Notes: generated by a model not told the origin, from the sequence alone. Positions 35,651 through 45,801 are shown, numbered from the stretch's first letter. The stretch: 64,000 nucleotides of DNA from Sphingomonadales bacterium EhC05 (GCA_001650955.1 LXYP01000006.1:62001-126000), one strand, 5' to 3'. A program made the numbers and translations.

Positions 35651-36865
35651 ATGACCGAAGCCTTTATCTATGATGCGGTGAGAAGCCCGCGCGGCAAAGG
35701 CCGCAGCGACGGCAGCCTGCATGAAATCACCGCCCTTGATCTCGCGTCACAGGTGCTGGCCTCGGTCAATGATCGCAATGGCCTCGACGGTCATGAGGTC
35801 GAAGATGTCGCCTTTGGTTGTGTCGCTCCTGTCGGTGAACAGGGTGCAGTGATCAGTCGTTCTGCGGTTTTGAAAGCCGGCTATTCGGAAACCACTTCGG
35901 CGATTCAGGTCAACCGTTTCTGCGGATCGGGACTGGAAGCAGTCAATATCGCAGCAGCCAAGGTCAAAGCGGGTGAAACCGATCTGGCTGTCGGCGGTGG
36001 CATCGAATCAATGAGCCGCGTCCCGATGGGCAGCGACGGCATGGGCGGCATGGCTGACCCGACTCTGGTCTTTCAGGAATATTTCGTACCCCAGGGCATT
36101 TCCGCCGATCTGATCGCCACCAAATATGGCTATAGCCGCGACGATGTCGACGCTTATGCCGTCGAAAGCCAAAAGCGTGCGGCCAGAGCGTGGAGCGAGA
36201 ATCGCTTCGACAAGTCGATCCTCCCGATCCGCGATGTCATCGGCGAAGTCATTCTTGATCATGATGAACTGATGCGGCCCGAGACCGACATGCAATCGCT
36301 TGGCGCGCTCAACCCGGCCTTCATCGGCATGGGTGAACAGATGCCCGGCTTCAACGATGTCGCGATCCTCAAACATCCCGATGTCGAGAAAATGAACCAC
36401 GTCCATCACGCGGGCAACAGTTCGGGCATCGTCGATGGGTCTGCTGCCGTATTGGTTGGCAATGAACTGGCTGGCGAAAAATATGGCCTCAAACCACGCG
36501 CGCGGATCGTGTCTATGGCAGCAATTGGCAGCGAACCGACGATCATGCTGACCGGTCCGGAATTTGCCGCGAAAAAAGCGCTCGAGCGTGCCGGCATGAC
36601 CAAAGACGATATCGATGTCTGGGAACTCAACGAAGCCTTCGCGGCGGTCGTGCTCCGTTTCATGGAAGCGATGAATGTCGATCATAGCGAAATGAACGTC
36701 AATGGCGGCGCCATTGCCATGGGCCACCCATTGGGTGCGACCGGCGCGATGATCCTCGGCACCGTGCTTGACGAGCTGGAACGCTCGAACAAGACAACCG
36801 CTTTGTCGACGCTGTGCATCGGCGGCGGCATGGGCATTGCCACGATCATTGAACGGGTGAACTAG
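35651..36865 (+). CDS. Acetyl-CoA C-acyltransferase (thiolase, FadA-like)
   Basis: This 404-residue thiolase has the acyl-accepting cysteine in [13 protein letters not shown] (Cys91), NEAFAAV near residue 325, [15 protein letters not shown] with the histidine near 360, and CIGGGMGIA with the second cysteine at the C terminus. It cleaves 3-ketoacyl-CoA to acetyl-CoA and a shortened acyl-CoA. The FadB-like gene follows after 48 bp, so the two probably form one beta-oxidation operon whose promoter region holds the palindrome at 35563. No FadR-type regulator is adjacent. Confidence 0.93.
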   Translation: MTEAFIYDAVRSPRGKGRSDGSLHEITALDLASQVLASVNDRNGLDGHEVEDVAFGCVAPVGEQGAVISRSAVLKAGYSETTSAIQVNRFCGSGLEAVNIAAAKVKAGETDLAVGGGIESMSRVPMGSDGMGGMADPTLVFQEYFVPQGISADLIATKYGYSRDDVDAYAVESQKRAARAWSENRFDKSILPIRDVIGEVILDHDELMRPETDMQSLGALNPAFIGMGEQMPGFNDVAILKHPDVEKMNHVHHAGNSSGIVDGSAAVLVGNELAGEKYGLKPRARIVSMAAIGSEPTIMLTGPEFAAKKALERAGMTKDDIDVWELNEAFAAVVLRFMEAMNVDHSEMNVNGGAIAMGHPLGATGAMILGTVLDELERSNKTTALSTLCIGGGMGIATIIERVN

Positions 36866-36913
36866 ACGCATTGCTGCGTTCACCGAAACACACATATCAG
36901 CAGGACAGATATC

Positions 36914-39103
36914 ATGACCTATGAAACATTTACCGTCGATATTGACAGCGATGGCATCGCCCTCGTGACGATCGACGTCCCCGGCGTCTCCATGAACGTA
37001 TGGAACGAAGCATTGATTGCCGACTTCAAGGCCTTTGTTCCCGAACTGAACAGCAATGACGCGATCAAAGGCGCGGTCATCGCATCGGGCAAAAAATCCG
37101 GCTTTCTGGCCGGCGCTGACCTCAATATGCTAGGCGGTTCGAAAGCCACGAGCATGGCCGAAGCATTTGAAAGCGCCTGGGAACTCAACGGTATGCTCCG
37201 GCTGATGGAAACCGGCGGACATCCAGCGAAGGCGCTGCTCAAAGGCACGGCCCATGCCAAACCGGTCGCATGCGCGCTCACTGGCCTGGCGCTTGGCGGC
37301 GGTCTGGAACTCGCACTGGCTTGCCATTACCGCGTTTGTGCCGACAATCCGAAAATCCAGCTGGGCCTTCCAGAAGTCCAGGTTGGCTTGCTGCCGGGCG
37401 GCGGTGGCACCCAGCGCTTGCCGCGCCTTTCGGGCCTTCAGGCCGCAGGCATGATGATCATGACCGGTGCGCCAGCCAATCCGCAAGCCGCGAAGGCACA
37501 GGGCTTCATCGACGAAGTCGTCCCTGCCGACGAGGTTATCACCAAGGCCAAAGAATGGGTCAAAGCCAATCCCAAAGCCGCAGCACCATGGGACAAAAGA
37601 GGCTATAAATTCCCCGGTGGTGCCGGGTCGATGGATCCCCGCGCCGTGCCGCTTTACATGGGTTCGTCGGCGATTGCGCTCAAGCAGAGCAAGGGCAATT
37701 ACGAAGCGGTCAAGGCGATCCTGTCCTGCCTTTACGAAGGCTCGATGCTGCCGATGGACACCGCGCTTCGCGTCGAATCCAAATATTTCACCAAACTTCT
37801 CTCCGGGCCTCAATCGAAAAATATGATCCGGACCTTGTTCATCAACAAACAGGCTGCTGAAAAAGGCGCCGCCCGTCCGAAAGATGTGCCACCAACCGAA
37901 CTCAAGACGGTTGGCGTTCTCGGTGCTGGCCTGATGGGCTCCGGCATCACCCATGTCACCGCCAAGGGCGGCATGAATGTCGTGGTGCTCGATCGCAGCA
38001 TGGAAGAAGCCCAGAAAGCCATCGCCTATAGCCAGAAGATCGTCGACAAAGGCGTGAAGCGCGGCAAGATGACTCAGGAAAAAGCCGATGCTTTCATGGC
38101 GCGGATCACCCCGACGGACAATTATGACGATCTCAAGAATGTTGATCTGATTATCGAGGCGGTTTTTGAGCGCCCCGACATCAAGGCCGATGTGATCAAG
38201 AAAACCGAAGCGGTCATTGGCAAGGACGTGATCTTTGCCTCGAACACTTCGACTTTGCCGATCACCGGTCTCGCCAAAAATAGCGACCGGCCGGATCAGT
38301 TTATCGGCATGCACTTCTTCTCTCCGGTTGAAAAAATGCCGCTATTGGAGATTATTCCGGGTGCCGAAAGCGGCGACAAGGCTTTGGCTGTCGCGCTCGA
38401 CTATAATGCGCGAATCCGGAAGACGCCGATCGTCGTCAAGGATGTCCGCGGTTTCTACACCAATCGCGTGTTCCCGCCTTATGCCAATGAAGCAATGCTA
38501 ATGGTCGCCGAAGGCGTGAAACCGGCGCTGATCGAAAATGCTGCAATTGCCATGGGCATGCCGATTGGTCCGCTCGCTGTGGTTGATGAAACCACTTTGC
38601 AGCTCGGCTATGATATCATGACGTCGACCAAGGAAGAAATGGGTGATGCCTATGTCCCGAGCGGCACCGAAGGCCTGATGGACATCATGGTCAAGCAGGT
38701 TGACCGTCGTGGACGGCGCTTTGGCGGTGGTTTCTACGAATATGCCGATGATGGCTCGAAGAAACTCTGGCTCGGTCTTGCGGAACATTTCCCACTCGCC
38801 GAAGAACAGCCCGATGTCGAAGAAGTCAAACAACGGCTGATGTTCATTCAGCTGATTGCAACCGCCCAATGCTATCACGAAGGCGTGGTCTCCGATCCGC
38901 AATCCGCAGATCTGGGCGCGATCTTTGGCTGGGGCTTCGCGCCTTGGACAGGTGGCCCGATGAGCCATATCGATACGATGGGTGTCGATAACTTCGTCCG
39001 TCTGGCCGATAATCTCGCGCAAAAATATGGCGAACGGTTCAAGCCGCCGATGTCGTTCCGCGAAAAAGCCGATGCCGGAGAGAGTTTTTACAAAGCGGCC
39101 TGA
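36914..39103 (+). CDS. 3-Hydroxyacyl-CoA dehydrogenase/enoyl-CoA hydratase bifunctional protein (FadB/FadJ-like)
   Basis: This 729-residue fusion has an N-terminal crotonase domain ([37 protein letters not shown]) with both catalytic glutamates apparently present, followed by a 3-hydroxyacyl-CoA dehydrogenase with NAD motif [12 protein letters not shown] near residue 336, [18 protein letters not shown] and the catalytic [13 protein letters not shown]. It hydrates enoyl-CoA and oxidises the product, handing it to the thiolase upstream. A strong terminator follows 22 bp after the stop. Confidence 0.93.
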   Translation: MTYETFTVDIDSDGIALVTIDVPGVSMNVWNEALIADFKAFVPELNSNDAIKGAVIASGKKSGFLAGADLNMLGGSKATSMAEAFESAWELNGMLRLMETGGHPAKALLKGTAHAKPVACALTGLALGGGLELALACHYRVCADNPKIQLGLPEVQVGLLPGGGGTQRLPRLSGLQAAGMMIMTGAPANPQAAKAQGFIDEVVPADEVITKAKEWVKANPKAAAPWDKRGYKFPGGAGSMDPRAVPLYMGSSAIALKQSKGNYEAVKAILSCLYEGSMLPMDTALRVESKYFTKLLSGPQSKNMIRTLFINKQAAEKGAARPKDVPPTELKTVGVLGAGLMGSGITHVTAKGGMNVVVLDRSMEEAQKAIAYSQKIVDKGVKRGKMTQEKADAFMARITPTDNYDDLKNVDLIIEAVFERPDIKADVIKKTEAVIGKDVIFASNTSTLPITGLAKNSDRPDQFIGMHFFSPVEKMPLLEIIPGAESGDKALAVALDYNARIRKTPIVVKDVRGFYTNRVFPPYANEAMLMVAEGVKPALIENAAIAMGMPIGPLAVVDETTLQLGYDIMTSTKEEMGDAYVPSGTEGLMDIMVKQVDRRGRRFGGGFYEYADDGSKKLWLGLAEHFPLAEEQPDVEEVKQRLMFIQLIATAQCYHEGVVSDPQSADLGAIFGWGFAPWTGGPMSHIDTMGVDNFVRLADNLAQKYGERFKPPMSFREKADAGESFYKAA

Positions 39104-39125
39104 GCTTGATCAAAATATTGGAAGA

Positions 39126-39152
39126 AAGAGCTCCTGCGGGGGCTCTTTTTTT
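39126..39152 (+). terminator. Rho-independent terminator after the FadB-like gene
   Basis: AAGAGCTCC and GGGGCTCTT form a 9-bp stem with loop TGCG, followed by TTTTT. It ends the beta-oxidation operon and abuts the end of the convergent TetR gene (stop at 39155). Confidence 0.9.
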
Positions 39153-39154
39153 GC

Positions 39155-39886
39155 CTATCGCGGCAGCCGTCTGGTCAGCATATCAATTTTCTCGGAAAGC
39201 TGGTCCAATTGCAAAGACAATTGTCTGACGGCCGAACTATCATCACCTTCAGCGCTTCGATCCGCTCCATATAGCGACATAAACAGAGTCACCATCTGAT
39301 CGACAACCGGACCTTGCTGGCGCTGTTTATGCGCCACGTCCATCGTCATTTCGATTGATCGCCCGCTATATTCGAGGCTGCCGTAAAATATGTCCCGCGC
39401 CTGCCACAATATGGCGTTCCGTTTCAACTCACCGCGATCCTGGCCGCGGCGGAACAGCTGATCGAAAACCGCAACATATTGGCGCAGATGATCGCGTGAG
39501 ACGCTGACTTCGCTGTTGTTGCGACGCAGGGCAAAGGTCAGATTGATGAAGTCCGCATTCACAATCACCGTGTTGAGATGATATTGTGCCAAGGCCCGCA
39601 AACGGTCAAAAAAACCCTCGGCCTTGGTAGACGCCATGACGTCCTTGGCTTCCAGTGTCAGCCCGTCCCAGAATTGTTGCAATACCGCGAGCATCAGTTC
39701 GGCCTTGGATTCATAATAGCTGTAGATCGTGCCTTCACCGATATTGGCGCGACGGGCGATTTCGGACATGCGCGCACCGTCAAATCCATGTTCGACGAAA
39801 ACGCCGCGCGCGGCATCGAGAATCGCGCGTTCCTTGCGCTCCAGCTTGACCCGCTGCGTTTCCAGGTTGACCGCCTTAGTCGCCAA
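39155..39886 (-). CDS. TetR/AcrR family transcriptional regulator
   Basis: This repressor-type regulator has an N-terminal helix-turn-helix in ILDAARGVFVEHGFDGARMSEIARRANIGEGTIYSYYESKAEL (described in parts: ARRANIGEGTIYSYY is the recognition region), and a helical ligand-binding C terminus ending in a leucine-rich coiled segment. It is divergent from the acyl-CoA carboxylase operon, the classic arrangement for ligand-released repression by an acyl-CoA. I favour the TTG start at 39886 (AGGACAG in front, 243 residues); an upstream TTG at 39934 would overlap the divergent promoter. Confidence 0.85.
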   Translation of the reverse strand: MATKAVNLETQRVKLERKERAILDAARGVFVEHGFDGARMSEIARRANIGEGTIYSYYESKAELMLAVLQQFWDGLTLEAKDVMASTKAEGFFDRLRALAQYHLNTVIVNADFINLTFALRRNNSEVSVSRDHLRQYVAVFDQLFRRGQDRGELKRNAILWQARDIFYGSLEYSGRSIEMTMDVAHKQRQQGPVVDQMVTLFMSLYGADRSAEGDDSSAVRQLSLQLDQLSEKIDMLTRRLPR

Positions 39887-39905
39887 AATCTGTCCTCTAT
39901 TGAGC

Positions 39906-39933
39906 TTGACTCGGAAATACCGAATGCTATTCA
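39906..39933 (+). promoter_or_regulatory. Candidate sigma-70 promoter for the carboxylase operon
   Basis: TTGACT (39906-39911) and TATTCA (39928-39933) are separated by 16 bp, oriented toward the carboxylase gene whose ATG is at 40008. The -10 region overlaps the inverted repeat GAATGCTATTC, so repressor binding there would block polymerase. Confidence 0.5.
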
Positions 39934-39974
39934 AATAGCCATAGGAGACTCAACGTGTCAAATAACGAATATTC
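39922..39974. promoter_or_regulatory. Two GAAT/ATTC dyads, candidate TetR operators
   Basis: GAAT-GCT-ATTC (39922-39932) and GAATATTC within the 10-bp palindrome CGAATATTCG (39966-39975) have centres about 43-44 bp apart, close to four helical turns, between tetR and the carboxylase gene. Paired sites would allow two TetR dimers to bind on one face. Low-complexity dyads do occur by chance, so this is a hypothesis. Confidence 0.4.
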
Positions 39975-40007
39975 GGTCCTGCTATTTCCGGCAAAGGCGT
40001 CTTAAAC

Positions 40008-41630
40008 ATGCCGCAGTTCAAATCGAAAATTGCCACGGGCTCGGATAGTTTCGCGCAAAATCGCAAAGACATGCTGACGCTGATTGATCATCTGCGCCGT
40101 CTCGAAAAACGCGCCGTCGATGCCTCGGAAAAACGACGGCCAACATTTGAAAAGCGCGGTCAACTGACCCCGCATGAACGGCTGAAACGTCTGCTCGATC
40201 CCGGCATGCCATGGCTCCAACTCTATAATATGGCCAATTATCTTGTTGAAGATGATAATCCCGACAGCAGCATCCCGGGCGGCAGCGTGATCCTCGGCAT
40301 CGGCTTTGTCAAAGGCGTGCGCTGCATGATCTGGGTCGATGATAGCGGTATTCGTGCCGGGGCTGCGACCGCTGGTGGCTGGGACGCCTCGAAAGGCGCG
40401 CAAAAAATGGCGCAGGACCTGAAATTGCCGTTCATCCATCTGGTCGAAAGCGCTGGTGCGAACCTGATGGAATATAAGGTTGAGCTCTGGGCGCATGGCG
40501 GGATGCTGTTCCGCAATCTCGCCTGGCTCAGCGCAGCAGGTGTTCCGACGATGGTCGTCCTGCACGGCCCCTCTACGGCGGGCGGGGCCTATATGCCCGG
40601 CATGTCCGACTATGTGATCGGCATAAGGGACAACGGCATGGCGGCACTCGGCGGCGCCGCTCTGGTTCATGCAGCAACCGGCGAAGTGGCCGATGACCGC
40701 GAATTGGGCGGCACCGAAATGCATGCCAGCACCACCGGCAGCGTCGAATATCTGGCGGATGACGATGCCCATGGCCTGGCTATTGCCCGCGAGACAATGG
40801 GGCGGCTCGACTGGAACAAGAATAGCAGGCCGATCCGACGCAATGACTATGAAGAACCGGTCTATGATATTGATGAAATCGCTGGCGTTGTGCCGATTGA
40901 CTATACGATTCCGTATGATGTCCGCGAAGTGGCGGCCCGGATCGTCGATGGCTCTGACTTTGAGGAATTCAAAAGCCGCTATGGCCCAGGCACCGTTTGC
41001 ATGCAGGCGAGCATCATGGGACATGCGGTTGGTCTGATCGGCAATAACGGCCCGTTTGATCCGGAAGCGGCGGCCAAGGCGACTCATTTCTTCCAGCTTT
41101 GTGACCAGTCGCAGCTCCCGATCATCTTTCTCAACAATACCACCGGATATATTGTCGGCACCGAGTCCGAGCATAAGGGGATGATCAAGCTGGGGTCTAA
41201 AATGATTCAGGCGGTGTCCAACGTCCGTGTCCCAAAATTGTCGCTCTATATCGGTGCGAGCTTCGGCGCCGGCAATTATGGCATGAGCGGCATTGCCTTC
41301 GAGCCCGATTTTCTGTTCAGCTGGCCCAATGCAAAAACCGGCGTGATGGCCGGCGCATCGGCGGCCAATACGATGAGTCACGTGGCGCGGGTCCAAGCGA
41401 AACGCAAAGGCGTGGAACCCGATGAAGAGATGATCGGGAAACAGAACCAGCGCATCAGAGATATTTTTGAGGCACAGGAAAGCGCCTTCTTCACATCCGG
41501 CCGGGTTCTCGACCATGGCGTGATCGATCCGAGAGATACGCGCAAAGTTCTCGGCTTCGCACTCGAAACGATTTTCGAAGGGAAGAACCGCGAGCTGCAT
41601 CCTAATGCCTTCGGGGTGGCGCGGATATGA
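40008..41630 (+). CDS. Acyl-CoA carboxylase carboxyltransferase (beta) subunit, divergent
   Basis: This 540-residue crotonase-fold carboxyltransferase transfers CO2 from carboxybiotin to an acyl-CoA. Seen are RGQLTPHERLKRLLDPG, the first oxyanion region SAGANLM, the second-half motifs STAGGAYMPGMSDYVIG and GASFGAGNYGMSG, and the C terminus NAFGVARI. It resembles methylcrotonyl/geranyl-CoA carboxylase beta subunits, but the stretch after GANL, which in those enzymes reads PRQDEVFPDREHFG, is replaced here by MEYKVELWAHGG. That suggests a different acyl pocket. It overlaps the hydratase gene by 4 bp. Confidence 0.88.
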   Translation: MPQFKSKIATGSDSFAQNRKDMLTLIDHLRRLEKRAVDASEKRRPTFEKRGQLTPHERLKRLLDPGMPWLQLYNMANYLVEDDNPDSSIPGGSVILGIGFVKGVRCMIWVDDSGIRAGAATAGGWDASKGAQKMAQDLKLPFIHLVESAGANLMEYKVELWAHGGMLFRNLAWLSAAGVPTMVVLHGPSTAGGAYMPGMSDYVIGIRDNGMAALGGAALVHAATGEVADDRELGGTEMHASTTGSVEYLADDDAHGLAIARETMGRLDWNKNSRPIRRNDYEEPVYDIDEIAGVVPIDYTIPYDVREVAARIVDGSDFEEFKSRYGPGTVCMQASIMGHAVGLIGNNGPFDPEAAAKATHFFQLCDQSQLPIIFLNNTTGYIVGTESEHKGMIKLGSKMIQAVSNVRVPKLSLYIGASFGAGNYGMSGIAFEPDFLFSWPNAKTGVMAGASAANTMSHVARVQAKRKGVEPDEEMIGKQNQRIRDIFEAQESAFFTSGRVLDHGVIDPRDTRKVLGFALETIFEGKNRELHPNAFGVARI

Positions 41631-42439
41631 CCAAGCTACCCGAAACCAAAACACTCGAGCTTGATCTCAAGCAGGGCTGGCTGATGATCTGGTTCAACCA
41701 ACCGGATAATCGCAATGCGTTGAGTGACGCCTTGGTGGCTGAACTCAGCAGTGTATTGCTGAGCGTTCGTGACGATCGCACGGTACGTGGGATCACCATG
41801 CGCGGGCGCGGCGGGGTGTTTTGCGCCGGTGCCGACCTGAAAAATTTCAAAGAGAATTTCCAGAAAAGCGGCAATCGCGACGACATTATCAAAATGTCCT
41901 CCGGCGCCGCAGCGATTTTCGATCTCGTCAATACCGCTCCGCAGGTGGTGATCGTCTTGATCGAAGGCGCAGCAATGGCCGGCGGCTTTGGCCTCAGCTG
42001 CTGCGCCGATGTGGTGATCTGCGAAAGCGGCGCGCGTTTCGCGATGACCGAGACAGCGATTGGCGTGACCCCCGCGCAAATCTCGCCCTTCGTCATTCAA
42101 AAGCTTGGCTATGCCACCGGCCGCAGGCTGATGCTGACCGCCGCGCGCTTTAATGGGACGCAGGCGCATGAACTGGGCTTTGCCGATTTTATTGCCGATG
42201 ATGTGGCCAGCCTCGAAGCGATTGAGATGCAATTGCGCAAACAGGTGCTCGGAGCAGCGCCCGGAGCGGTCGCGGCAACCAAAAAATTGCTCGGACAGAT
42301 TGCCGGCCAGCCGCGGGACGAAGTCATCCGCTTGGCCGCCGAGAATTTCGCCGATCGCATGGTCAGCGACGAAGCCAAGGAAGGCGTCGCCAGTTTCTTC
42401 GAGAAACGCAGACCCAATTGGGTGGTGAAACCGGAATGA
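41627..42439 (+). CDS. Enoyl-CoA hydratase/isomerase family protein
   Basis: This 270-residue crotonase-fold protein has FCAGADLKNFKENF (oxyanion loop) near residue 65, AMAGGFGLSCCADVVIC near 115, and TETAIGVTPAQISPF. It is translationally coupled to the carboxylase beta subunit (ATGA overlap). In leucine and acyclic-terpene catabolism a hydratase acts on the carboxylated product (methylglutaconyl-CoA or isohexenylglutaconyl-CoA); the same role is likely here, on an unknown substrate. A repeat element lies between it and the alpha-subunit gene. Confidence 0.9.
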   Translation: MTKLPETKTLELDLKQGWLMIWFNQPDNRNALSDALVAELSSVLLSVRDDRTVRGITMRGRGGVFCAGADLKNFKENFQKSGNRDDIIKMSSGAAAIFDLVNTAPQVVIVLIEGAAMAGGFGLSCCADVVICESGARFAMTETAIGVTPAQISPFVIQKLGYATGRRLMLTAARFNGTQAHELGFADFIADDVASLEAIEMQLRKQVLGAAPGAVAATKKLLGQIAGQPRDEVIRLAAENFADRMVSDEAKEGVASFFEKRRPNWVVKPE

Positions 42440-42459
42440 GAATTTTGAACATATTCTGC

Positions 42460-42528
42460 CCGTTCATGCTGAGCCTGCCGAAGCATGAATTTGCAACATC
42501 AGTCCTTCGACAAGCTCAGGGCGAACGG
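42460..42528. repeat. REP-like imperfect inverted repeat
   Basis: The left arm CCGTTCATGCTGAGCCTGCC and right arm CCTTCGACAAGCTCAGGGCG...GAACGG are imperfect complements flanking an AT-rich centre. Elements with the core CTTCGACAAGCTCAGG are common intergenic repeats in sphingomonads. The element fills most of the 106-bp gap between the hydratase and the carboxylase alpha gene. Confidence 0.7.
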
Positions 42529-42545
42529 CGTGAGGTACTCAACAC

Positions 42546-44543
42546 ATGACCAAAATCAACACTCTCCTCATCGCCAATCGCGGCGAAATCGCCTGTCGGG
42601 TGATGCGCACCGCCAAAGCGCAAGGGATTCGGACCGTCGCAGTCTATTCCGACGCCGACGCTGACGCGCCACATGTGAAAATGGCCGATGATGCAGTGCA
42701 TATCGGTCCCGCCCCGGTGAACGAGTCCTATCTGGTGATCGACAAGATCATTCAGGCGGCCAAAGACACTGGCGCCGACGCGATTCATCCAGGCTATGGT
42801 TTTCTCTCCGAAAATGCAGCGTTCAGCCAGGCTTGCGAAGACAACAATATCATCTTCGTCGGCCCGCCGGAAAAAGCGATTGATGTGATGGGCGACAAGG
42901 CGCGCTCGAAACGCGCGATGATCGCTGCGGGCGTCCCTTGCGTCCCCGGCTATCAAGATGATGATCAGTCGGATGGGACATTGATCGCCGAAGCCACAAA
43001 AATCGGTGTGCCGCTGATGGTCAAAGCCGCAGCTGGCGGCGGCGGTCGCGGGATGCGCCTGGTCCATGATCTGGATGAAGTTCCCAACGCGATCAAACTC
43101 GCCCGATCCGAGGCCGAAAATGCCTTTGGCAATGGTGAACTGATTCTCGAAAAAGCCATCATCAAGCCGCGCCATGTCGAGATTCAGGTCTTTGCCGATC
43201 GCCACGGCAATACCATCCATCTCGGCGAGCGCGACTGTTCGGTCCAGCGCCGCCATCAGAAAGTCATCGAAGAAGCGCCTTGTCCCGTCATGACTCCCGA
43301 ATTGCGCGCACAAATGGGCCATGCAGCGGTCGAGGCGGCGAAAGCCGTGGATTATGTCGGCGCGGGTACGGTAGAATTTCTGCTCGACCAGAGCGGCGCC
43401 TTCTATTTTCTCGAAATGAACACGCGACTGCAGGTCGAACATCCGATCACCGAAGAAATTACCGGGCTGGATCTCGTCGCATTGCAGCTCAAAGTCGCGT
43501 CAGGCGACTTTCTCGGCCTCGAACAGAGTGACGTCACGCTCAGCGGCCATGCGATGGAGGTCCGCCTCTATGCGGAAGACCCAGCGGAAGATTTTCTGCC
43601 AAGTACCGGCCATATTGACTTGTGGAAACCCTCTGACTGGTCACGGGTCGATAGCGGCATCGAAAGCGGCGGCGAAGTTTCGCCTTTCTACGATTCGATG
43701 GTCGCCAAGATCATCACCCATGGGACGACGCGCGACGAAGCGCGGAGGCGGATGATCAAGGCGCTTTCGGAAACCGCCTTATTTGGACCGAAAACCAATC
43801 GCGATTTTCTGATCGATGCGCTCGACAAGCCGGACTTTGTCGGCGGTCATGCGACCACCGCCTTCATCGCGGAAAATTATGGCGACGACGGCGTCGATCT
43901 CGGGCCTCATGCCTTTTCATCCTATGCCATTGCGGCAGTGATTCATCACAAGTTGCGCCAGCAGTCCGCGCATAGGTTGGCGCTCAACGTCAATCCGGAA
44001 ATGCTCGACTGGTCGAGCACCGGCGCCTTGGAAACCGTCGTCCAATATGCAGATGGCGAAGATGCGCAGACTATCCATGTCCATGTCGACAAGCCTGGCC
44101 GCTATCGCGTGACCTCGGGCGAGGAGGCCGTGTCTGTCGAATTGGTGGCAATTGCTGAAGACAGGGCCAAGCTGAAAGTCGACGGACGGACGATCCCGGT
44201 CATCTATTTTGATGACCATCGGACATTGCATCTGGCCTTGCCGCAACGCTCACTGACAGTCACCGATCTCACTGGCGTCAGCGCGCTGGAAGATATCGGC
44301 GGCGGCGGCACGGTGGTCGCGCCGATGCACGGGCAGCTGCTCGAAATATTGGTCGCGCAAGGCGCGCACGTGTCCAAAGGTGACAAGCTGGCGGTGCTCG
44401 AAGCGATGAAGATGCAGCATGAGATTCTTGCCGAGATTGACGGAACGGTCGAAACCATCGCCGCCTCGGCCGGCACACAGATCGCGGCCGACGACCTGAT
44501 CATGGAAATTGTCGAAAAGGAAACCGAGGACAACGAAGCCTGA
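42546..44543 (+). CDS. Acyl-CoA carboxylase biotin-carboxylase/biotin-carrier (alpha) subunit
   Basis: This 665-residue fusion has a biotin carboxylase domain (LLIANRGEIACRVMRTAK at the N terminus; GGGGRGMRLV ATP-grasp loop near 160; EMNTRLQVEHPITEE near 295), a linker, and a C-terminal biotinyl domain with EAMKMQHE (biotinyl Lys near 622). It charges biotin for the beta subunit encoded upstream. The layout is that of methylcrotonyl, geranyl and propionyl-CoA carboxylase alpha chains. It is flanked on both sides by REP-like repeats. Confidence 0.93.
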   Translation: MTKINTLLIANRGEIACRVMRTAKAQGIRTVAVYSDADADAPHVKMADDAVHIGPAPVNESYLVIDKIIQAAKDTGADAIHPGYGFLSENAAFSQACEDNNIIFVGPPEKAIDVMGDKARSKRAMIAAGVPCVPGYQDDDQSDGTLIAEATKIGVPLMVKAAAGGGGRGMRLVHDLDEVPNAIKLARSEAENAFGNGELILEKAIIKPRHVEIQVFADRHGNTIHLGERDCSVQRRHQKVIEEAPCPVMTPELRAQMGHAAVEAAKAVDYVGAGTVEFLLDQSGAFYFLEMNTRLQVEHPITEEITGLDLVALQLKVASGDFLGLEQSDVTLSGHAMEVRLYAEDPAEDFLPSTGHIDLWKPSDWSRVDSGIESGGEVSPFYDSMVAKIITHGTTRDEARRRMIKALSETALFGPKTNRDFLIDALDKPDFVGGHATTAFIAENYGDDGVDLGPHAFSSYAIAAVIHHKLRQQSAHRLALNVNPEMLDWSSTGALETVVQYADGEDAQTIHVHVDKPGRYRVTSGEEAVSVELVAIAEDRAKLKVDGRTIPVIYFDDHRTLHLALPQRSLTVTDLTGVSALEDIGGGGTVVAPMHGQLLEILVAQGAHVSKGDKLAVLEAMKMQHEILAEIDGTVETIAASAGTQIAADDLIMEIVEKETEDNEA

Positions 44544-44552
44544 TGGTTTCGG

Positions 44553-44577
44553 TTCCTTCGGAGCCTGTCGAACAACG
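44553..44577. repeat. Degenerate REP-like half element
   Basis: TTCCTTCGGAGCCTGTCGAA resembles one arm of the repeat at 42460-42528. It lies directly after the carboxylase alpha stop codon, so this gene has such sequence on both sides. The second arm is not recognisable. Confidence 0.45.
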
Positions 44578-44633
44578 CACGCCGATCATCTGCCCGCGAG
44601 ATGCGTCAAACAACCGATAAGAGGACAAAAGCC

Positions 44634-45788
44634 ATGAACAATAGAATCTGTGACATGCTCGGCATCGAATTTCCGCTTGTCGCCTTTTCCCATTGCCGCG
44701 ACGTCGTTGCAGCGGTTTCGAGAGCCGGTGGCATGGGTGTCTTTGGCGGTGTCAACTGCTCCCCCGAGACCCTCGAGGAAGAGCTCAGCTGGATTGATGA
44801 TCATGTTGACGGCAAACCTTATGGTCTCGACATCATCGTGCCGAACAAGGTCGAAGGAAAAGGCGAGACGCTCGATCCGGACGCCGTGCTCGCCGCGATC
44901 CCGGACGAACATAAGCAGTTTACCAACGACTTGATGCAACACCATGGCGTTGATGCCGAGCGGATCGCCGATGACATTGAAATGGTACGCCGGGATCAGG
45001 TCGCCTCTGCCGAAAATCTGCGCGGCGGAACCGCAGCAGCGATTTTGGACGTCGCTTTCCGGCATCCGATCAAGCTGATTGCCAATGCGCTTGGCATCCC
45101 GCCCCAGGTGATGCTGGAGATGGGAGAAAGACACGGCGTCCCGGTTGCCGCACTGGTCGGGACGAGAGAACATGCGATGAGTCAGGTCGCAGCGGGTGTC
45201 GACATCATCATTGCGGTCGGCGGCGAAGCCGGCGGGCATACCGGCGAGATATCGACGATGGTGCTGATCCCCGAAGTCTGCAACGCGCTGGCCGAGATCG
45301 GCGATGACACACCGGTGCTTGCCGCTGGCGGTATCGCCACGGGCGCGCAAATGGCTGCAGCGATGGCGATGGGTGCAAGCGGGGCCTGGTGCGGATCGGT
45401 CTGGCTAACCACGGTCGAGGCAGAGACCAACCCGGTCGTCAAAGAGAAAATGCTGGTTGCGACATCGCGCGATACGGTACGCGCACGATCCCGCACCGGA
45501 AAGCCGTCGCGCCAGTTGCGCTCGCCATGGACCGATGCCTGGGAAGCCGAAGGCGCACCGACACCGCTGCCGATGCCGTTACAATCGCTAGTGGCTGAAC
45601 CCCCGCTGCGCACTATTGATAAGCTCAGTCAGGGTGAGAATCAGGGCGCCAAAGATCTCGCCACCTATTGGGTCGGACAAGGCGTGGGCCTGATGAACAC
45701 ACAGATGACTGCCGGTCAGGTTGTGCAGGAATTCAAGGAAGATTTCCTCACCGCATTTGAAAGGCTGTCGACCAATTTGGAAGAATGA
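44634..45788 (+). CDS. Nitronate monooxygenase family (NPD-like) flavoprotein
   Basis: This 384-residue FMN TIM-barrel protein has the N-terminal LGIEFPLVAFSH and GGMGVFGGVNC, followed by VAAGVDIIIAVGGEAGGHTGE (phosphate/flavin-binding glycines) and PVLAAGGIATGAQMAAAMAMGASG. Members are nitronate monooxygenases, but those in acyl-CoA clusters often serve as enoyl reductases or oxidases of unknown substrate. The ATG at 44634 follows GAGGA; the frame opens earlier at 44601. It lies between the carboxylase alpha and CoA-transferase genes. Confidence 0.87.
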   Translation: MNNRICDMLGIEFPLVAFSHCRDVVAAVSRAGGMGVFGGVNCSPETLEEELSWIDDHVDGKPYGLDIIVPNKVEGKGETLDPDAVLAAIPDEHKQFTNDLMQHHGVDAERIADDIEMVRRDQVASAENLRGGTAAAILDVAFRHPIKLIANALGIPPQVMLEMGERHGVPVAALVGTREHAMSQVAAGVDIIIAVGGEAGGHTGEISTMVLIPEVCNALAEIGDDTPVLAAGGIATGAQMAAAMAMGASGAWCGSVWLTTVEAETNPVVKEKMLVATSRDTVRARSRTGKPSRQLRSPWTDAWEAEGAPTPLPMPLQSLVAEPPLRTIDKLSQGENQGAKDLATYWVGQGVGLMNTQMTAGQVVQEFKEDFLTAFERLSTNLEE

Positions 45789-45801
45789 TCAGGAGACGTA
45801 C

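Noticed and set aside
40002-41654. A 550-codon open frame opposite the carboxylase beta gene
   Set aside because: The plus strand encodes a full carboxyltransferase; the antisense product has no recognisable domain and its length follows from codon bias in GC-rich DNA.
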